Below, in pieces: positions 30,839 through 32,954 of a stretch of 32,954 nt of DNA. This stretch comes from Cytophagaceae bacterium SCN 52-12. GTDB taxonomy: Bacteria; Bacteroidota; Bacteroidia; Cytophagales; Spirosomataceae. The stretch covers positions 1 through 32,954 of the forward strand of contig MEDT01000059.1 of assembly GCA_001724175.1 (NCBI GenBank), in the 5' to 3' direction. Position 1 is the first letter of the stretch. Each line of letters begins with the position of its first letter. The notes beneath the pieces were generated by a model. That model was not told the origin of the DNA. It ran no database searches and was given only the letters and a program-made list of their open reading frames with translations. The position numbers were made by a program, and so were the translations under genes.

Positions 30839-32257
30839 ATGAACGAATTCTCTCCGCAGGAAAATGAAATGCGCCGCGAGCTGGGACTGCTCGACGCCAC
30901 GATGCTTGTCGCCGGATCCATGATCGGGTCCGGGATCTTTATTGTCAGCTCCGATATCGTCCGTAACGTCGGCAGCGCCGGCTGGCTGATCTTTGTATGG
31001 GCCCTTACGGGTGTCATCACCCTGATCGCGGCCTTGAGCTACGGCGAGCTGTCGTCTATGTTCCCCAATGCCGGGGGGCAATACGTATACCTGAGAGCGG
31101 CCTATGGCAGGCTGGTTGCTTTCCTTTACGGGTGGTCCCTGTTTATGGTGATCCAGACCGGAACGATCGCGGCGGTGGGCGTGGCTTTTGCAAAATTTAC
31201 TGCCTATTTATTCCCGGCGGTCGGAGAAAATGTTATCCTGTTCGACGCAGGATTTACCAAAATCACCGCCGCGCAGGTATTGGCCATTTCCTCTATCGTC
31301 CTGCTTTCCTGGCTGAACAGCCGCAGCGTCAAAAGCGGGAAAATAACGCAGACCATTTTCACGATCGTGAAGATCCTCTCGCTGGGCGGGCTCATCGTGC
31401 TCGGGCTGACAGCCGGCTTTAAAGCGGAAATATGGCAATCCAACTGGACCGATGCCTGGAAAAGCATGCGTTGGGACATCGGTACGCAATCTGCCGTACC
31501 CCTGGCCGGCGCTGCCGTTTTTGCCGGCATCGTATCGGCTATGGTCGGCACCATTTTCTCGAGCGACGCATGGAACAACGTTACTTTTATTGCAGGCGAG
31601 ATCAAGAACCCCAGGAAAAACGTGGGGCTGGCCCTCTTCCTGGGCGTCCTTATTGTGACCATTATTTACCTTTTAACCAACCTGATGTACCTGGCCACGC
31701 TTTCCCTCCAGGAAATAGCGTACGCCCCATCCGACCGCGTCGCCATCGCGGCTGCCCTGAAAATATTCGGCGCGACGGGCACGGCAGTTATTGCCGTGAT
31801 GGTCATGATCTCGACCTTCGGCTGCAATAACGGCCTGATCCTTTCGGGCGCGCGGGTCTATTACACCATGGCGAAAGACGGGCTCTTTTTTGAAAAGGCG
31901 GGGAAACTGAACCGGAACGAAGTCCCCGGATGGGGCCTGTGGATACAATGCGTATGGGCCTCTGTCCTGTGCCTCACCGGACGATACGGAGACCTGCTCA
32001 ACTACGTCATCTTTGTCGTGCTCATTTTCTATGCCCTTACCATTGCCGCCGTTTTTATCTTACGGAAAAAATACCCGGATATGGAGCGGCCCTACAAGGC
32101 CCTGGGCTACCCGGTTGTCCCGTTCCTGTACGTAGTGACCGCGGTCACCATAGGCGTCGGATTGCTGATCTACCAGCCGACCTATACCTGGCCGGGGTTT
32201 GTCATCATTCTGCTGGGTATCCCTGTCTTTATGATCTGGAACCGTGAGAAGCGGTAA
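30839..32257 (+). CDS. APC-family amino acid permease
   Basis: This 472-residue protein has about 12 hydrophobic helices. The first carries the APC substrate motif GSMIGSGIF (residues 27-35), and helices 2-3 show ALSYGELSSMFPNAGGQYVYL, typical of the amino acid/polyamine/organocation superfamily, LAT/YbaT-like branch. It imports or exchanges amino acids across the inner membrane. The gene lies on the plus strand, divergent from the two-domain hydrolase. TACCTTAG at 30812-30819, one base off the -7 consensus, could be its promoter. It converges on the AraC gene with 32 bases between the stops. No evident link to the SusCD locus. Confidence 0.9.
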   Translation: MNEFSPQENEMRRELGLLDATMLVAGSMIGSGIFIVSSDIVRNVGSAGWLIFVWALTGVITLIAALSYGELSSMFPNAGGQYVYLRAAYGRLVAFLYGWSLFMVIQTGTIAAVGVAFAKFTAYLFPAVGENVILFDAGFTKITAAQVLAISSIVLLSWLNSRSVKSGKITQTIFTIVKILSLGGLIVLGLTAGFKAEIWQSNWTDAWKSMRWDIGTQSAVPLAGAAVFAGIVSAMVGTIFSSDAWNNVTFIAGEIKNPRKNVGLALFLGVLIVTIIYLLTNLMYLATLSLQEIAYAPSDRVAIAAALKIFGATGTAVIAVMVMISTFGCNNGLILSGARVYYTMAKDGLFFEKAGKLNRNEVPGWGLWIQCVWASVLCLTGRYGDLLNYVIFVVLIFYALTIAAVFILRKKYPDMERPYKALGYPVVPFLYVVTAVTIGVGLLIYQPTYTWPGFVIILLGIPVFMIWNREKR

Positions 32258-32289
32258 CGGTCATACACTTCATCCCGGCACTTATTACC

Positions 32290-32954
32290 CTAATGCACAT
32301 GCCTCCTGCGGAAGGCCTCGGGCGTCATGCCGACAGCTTTCTTAAAAGACCTTGAAAAATACGAGTTGTCTTTATAATTAAGTTTGTATGCGATCTCGGA
32401 GACGCTCAGGTCTACGTTGATCAGCAGCCTCTTGGCTTCCAGGGTAATCCTGTCGCGGATCAGCTGTCCGGCCTGTACACCCAACTGCTCCTTGCAAAGG
32501 GCGTTGAGGTGATTGGGCGTTATACCCAAAAGCGCTGCGTACTCACCCGGGAGGCGCAGCGTCAGGAAATGCAGCTCAATCAGCTTCTGGTAGCTCCTGA
32601 GCCATAAATTTCCCTTCGGAAGTGCTCCTGTTTCTTTTCCTGCTTCTACGCTATCCTGCACGACAATAAAAACCTGGAGCAGCAGGGTGCGGATCAGGTC
32701 ATTCCGGAACCGGGGAGAAAAACCTGCCGTATCTATGATCTTTTCAAACAGGAGGCTAACCTCCGCGCCCGTTTCTCCGGCCAGGTTGAGGACACTGTTT
32801 TCCGGCTGTCCCTGCAGGAAAGTGAATGAATCCAGGTAATCCTGCCTGAGCAGGAACGATTTGAAAAAAGCCTCGGAAAAGTTTACGATATAGCCGTCTG
32901 TCCTGCCTTCGAAATCCCAGGAGTGCACCTGTCCCGGAACCATGAAATAAACCT
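32290..32954 (-). CDS. AraC-family transcriptional regulator (partial, N-terminus outside)
   Basis: At least 221 codons are visible and the frame stays open to the right edge (VYF precedes the first methionine in the window), so the methionine at 32943 is internal. The visible start (VPGQVHSW) is the end of an N-terminal cupin-type sensor domain. The C-terminal ~100 residues are an AraC/XylS DNA-binding domain with two helix-turn-helix units (LPGEYAALLGITPNHLNALCK and VSEIAYKLNYKDNSYFSRSFKK, recognisable motifs) ending MTPEAFRRR. It probably activates a nearby operon in response to a small molecule. The target is unknown. Confidence 0.92.
   Translation of the reverse strand, partial: VYFMVPGQVHSWDFEGRTDGYIVNFSEAFFKSFLLRQDYLDSFTFLQGQPENSVLNLAGETGAEVSLLFEKIIDTAGFSPRFRNDLIRTLLLQVFIVVQDSVEAGKETGALPKGNLWLRSYQKLIELHFLTLRLPGEYAALLGITPNHLNALCKEQLGVQAGQLIRDRITLEAKRLLINVDLSVSEIAYKLNYKDNSYFSRSFKKAVGMTPEAFRRRHVH

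Overview
The window looks like chromosomal DNA of an environmental Bacteroidota (Cytophagales, Chitinophagales or Sphingobacteriales type). The evidence is two SusC/SusD pairs, a FecR-type anti-sigma factor with an ECF sigma factor, SusC proteins carrying the STN signalling domain, SusD lipoproteins with acidic residues after the lipobox cysteine, and promoters that fit the Bacteroidota TTTG...TAnnTTTG pattern. Assignment to a genus is not possible from sequence reading alone.

Left edge (1-1056): a partial minus-strand gene diverges from a four-helix membrane protein. The XRE-type regulator normally coupled to that protein is frameshifted. A cluster of GC-rich direct and inverted repeats follows.

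Central locus (1057-28048, nearly all minus strand, so read from high to low coordinates): an ECF sigma factor heads SusC2-SusD2, FecR, SusC1-SusD1 and then a long catabolic block. That block holds a Tat-exported ceramidase-fold hydrolase, a sulfatase, a large secreted beta-propeller/HEAT/cytochrome c protein, three tandem ceramidase-fold hydrolases, a DUF1080 (3-keto-disaccharide hydrolase family) protein, a Gfo/Idh/MocA oxidoreductase and a 3-hydroxyacyl-CoA-dehydrogenase-family protein. It is organised like a polysaccharide utilisation locus but contains no recognisable classical glycoside hydrolase or polysaccharide lyase. The likely logic (inference) is import by the SusCD pairs, removal of sulfate, amide or ester groups, and oxidation in the periplasm and cytoplasm. 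The substrate is unknown; a sulfated, N- or O-acylated glycoconjugate is one possibility.

The regulatory end of the locus records a tandem duplication followed by decay. Between the intact sigma gene and SusC2 lie the frameshifted 3' end of a second sigma gene and the first codons of a second FecR gene (its ATG now ACG), with their shared leader. A plus-strand RelE/ParE-type toxin-antitoxin pair sits between this scar and the intact sigma gene. One sigma factor and one FecR now remain for two STN-containing SusC receptors.

Right edge (28327-32954): a secreted two-domain alpha/beta-hydrolase (CE15-like N-terminal domain, C-terminal domain lacking its serine), an APC-family amino acid permease on the plus strand, and the C-terminal part of an AraC-family regulator running off the window.
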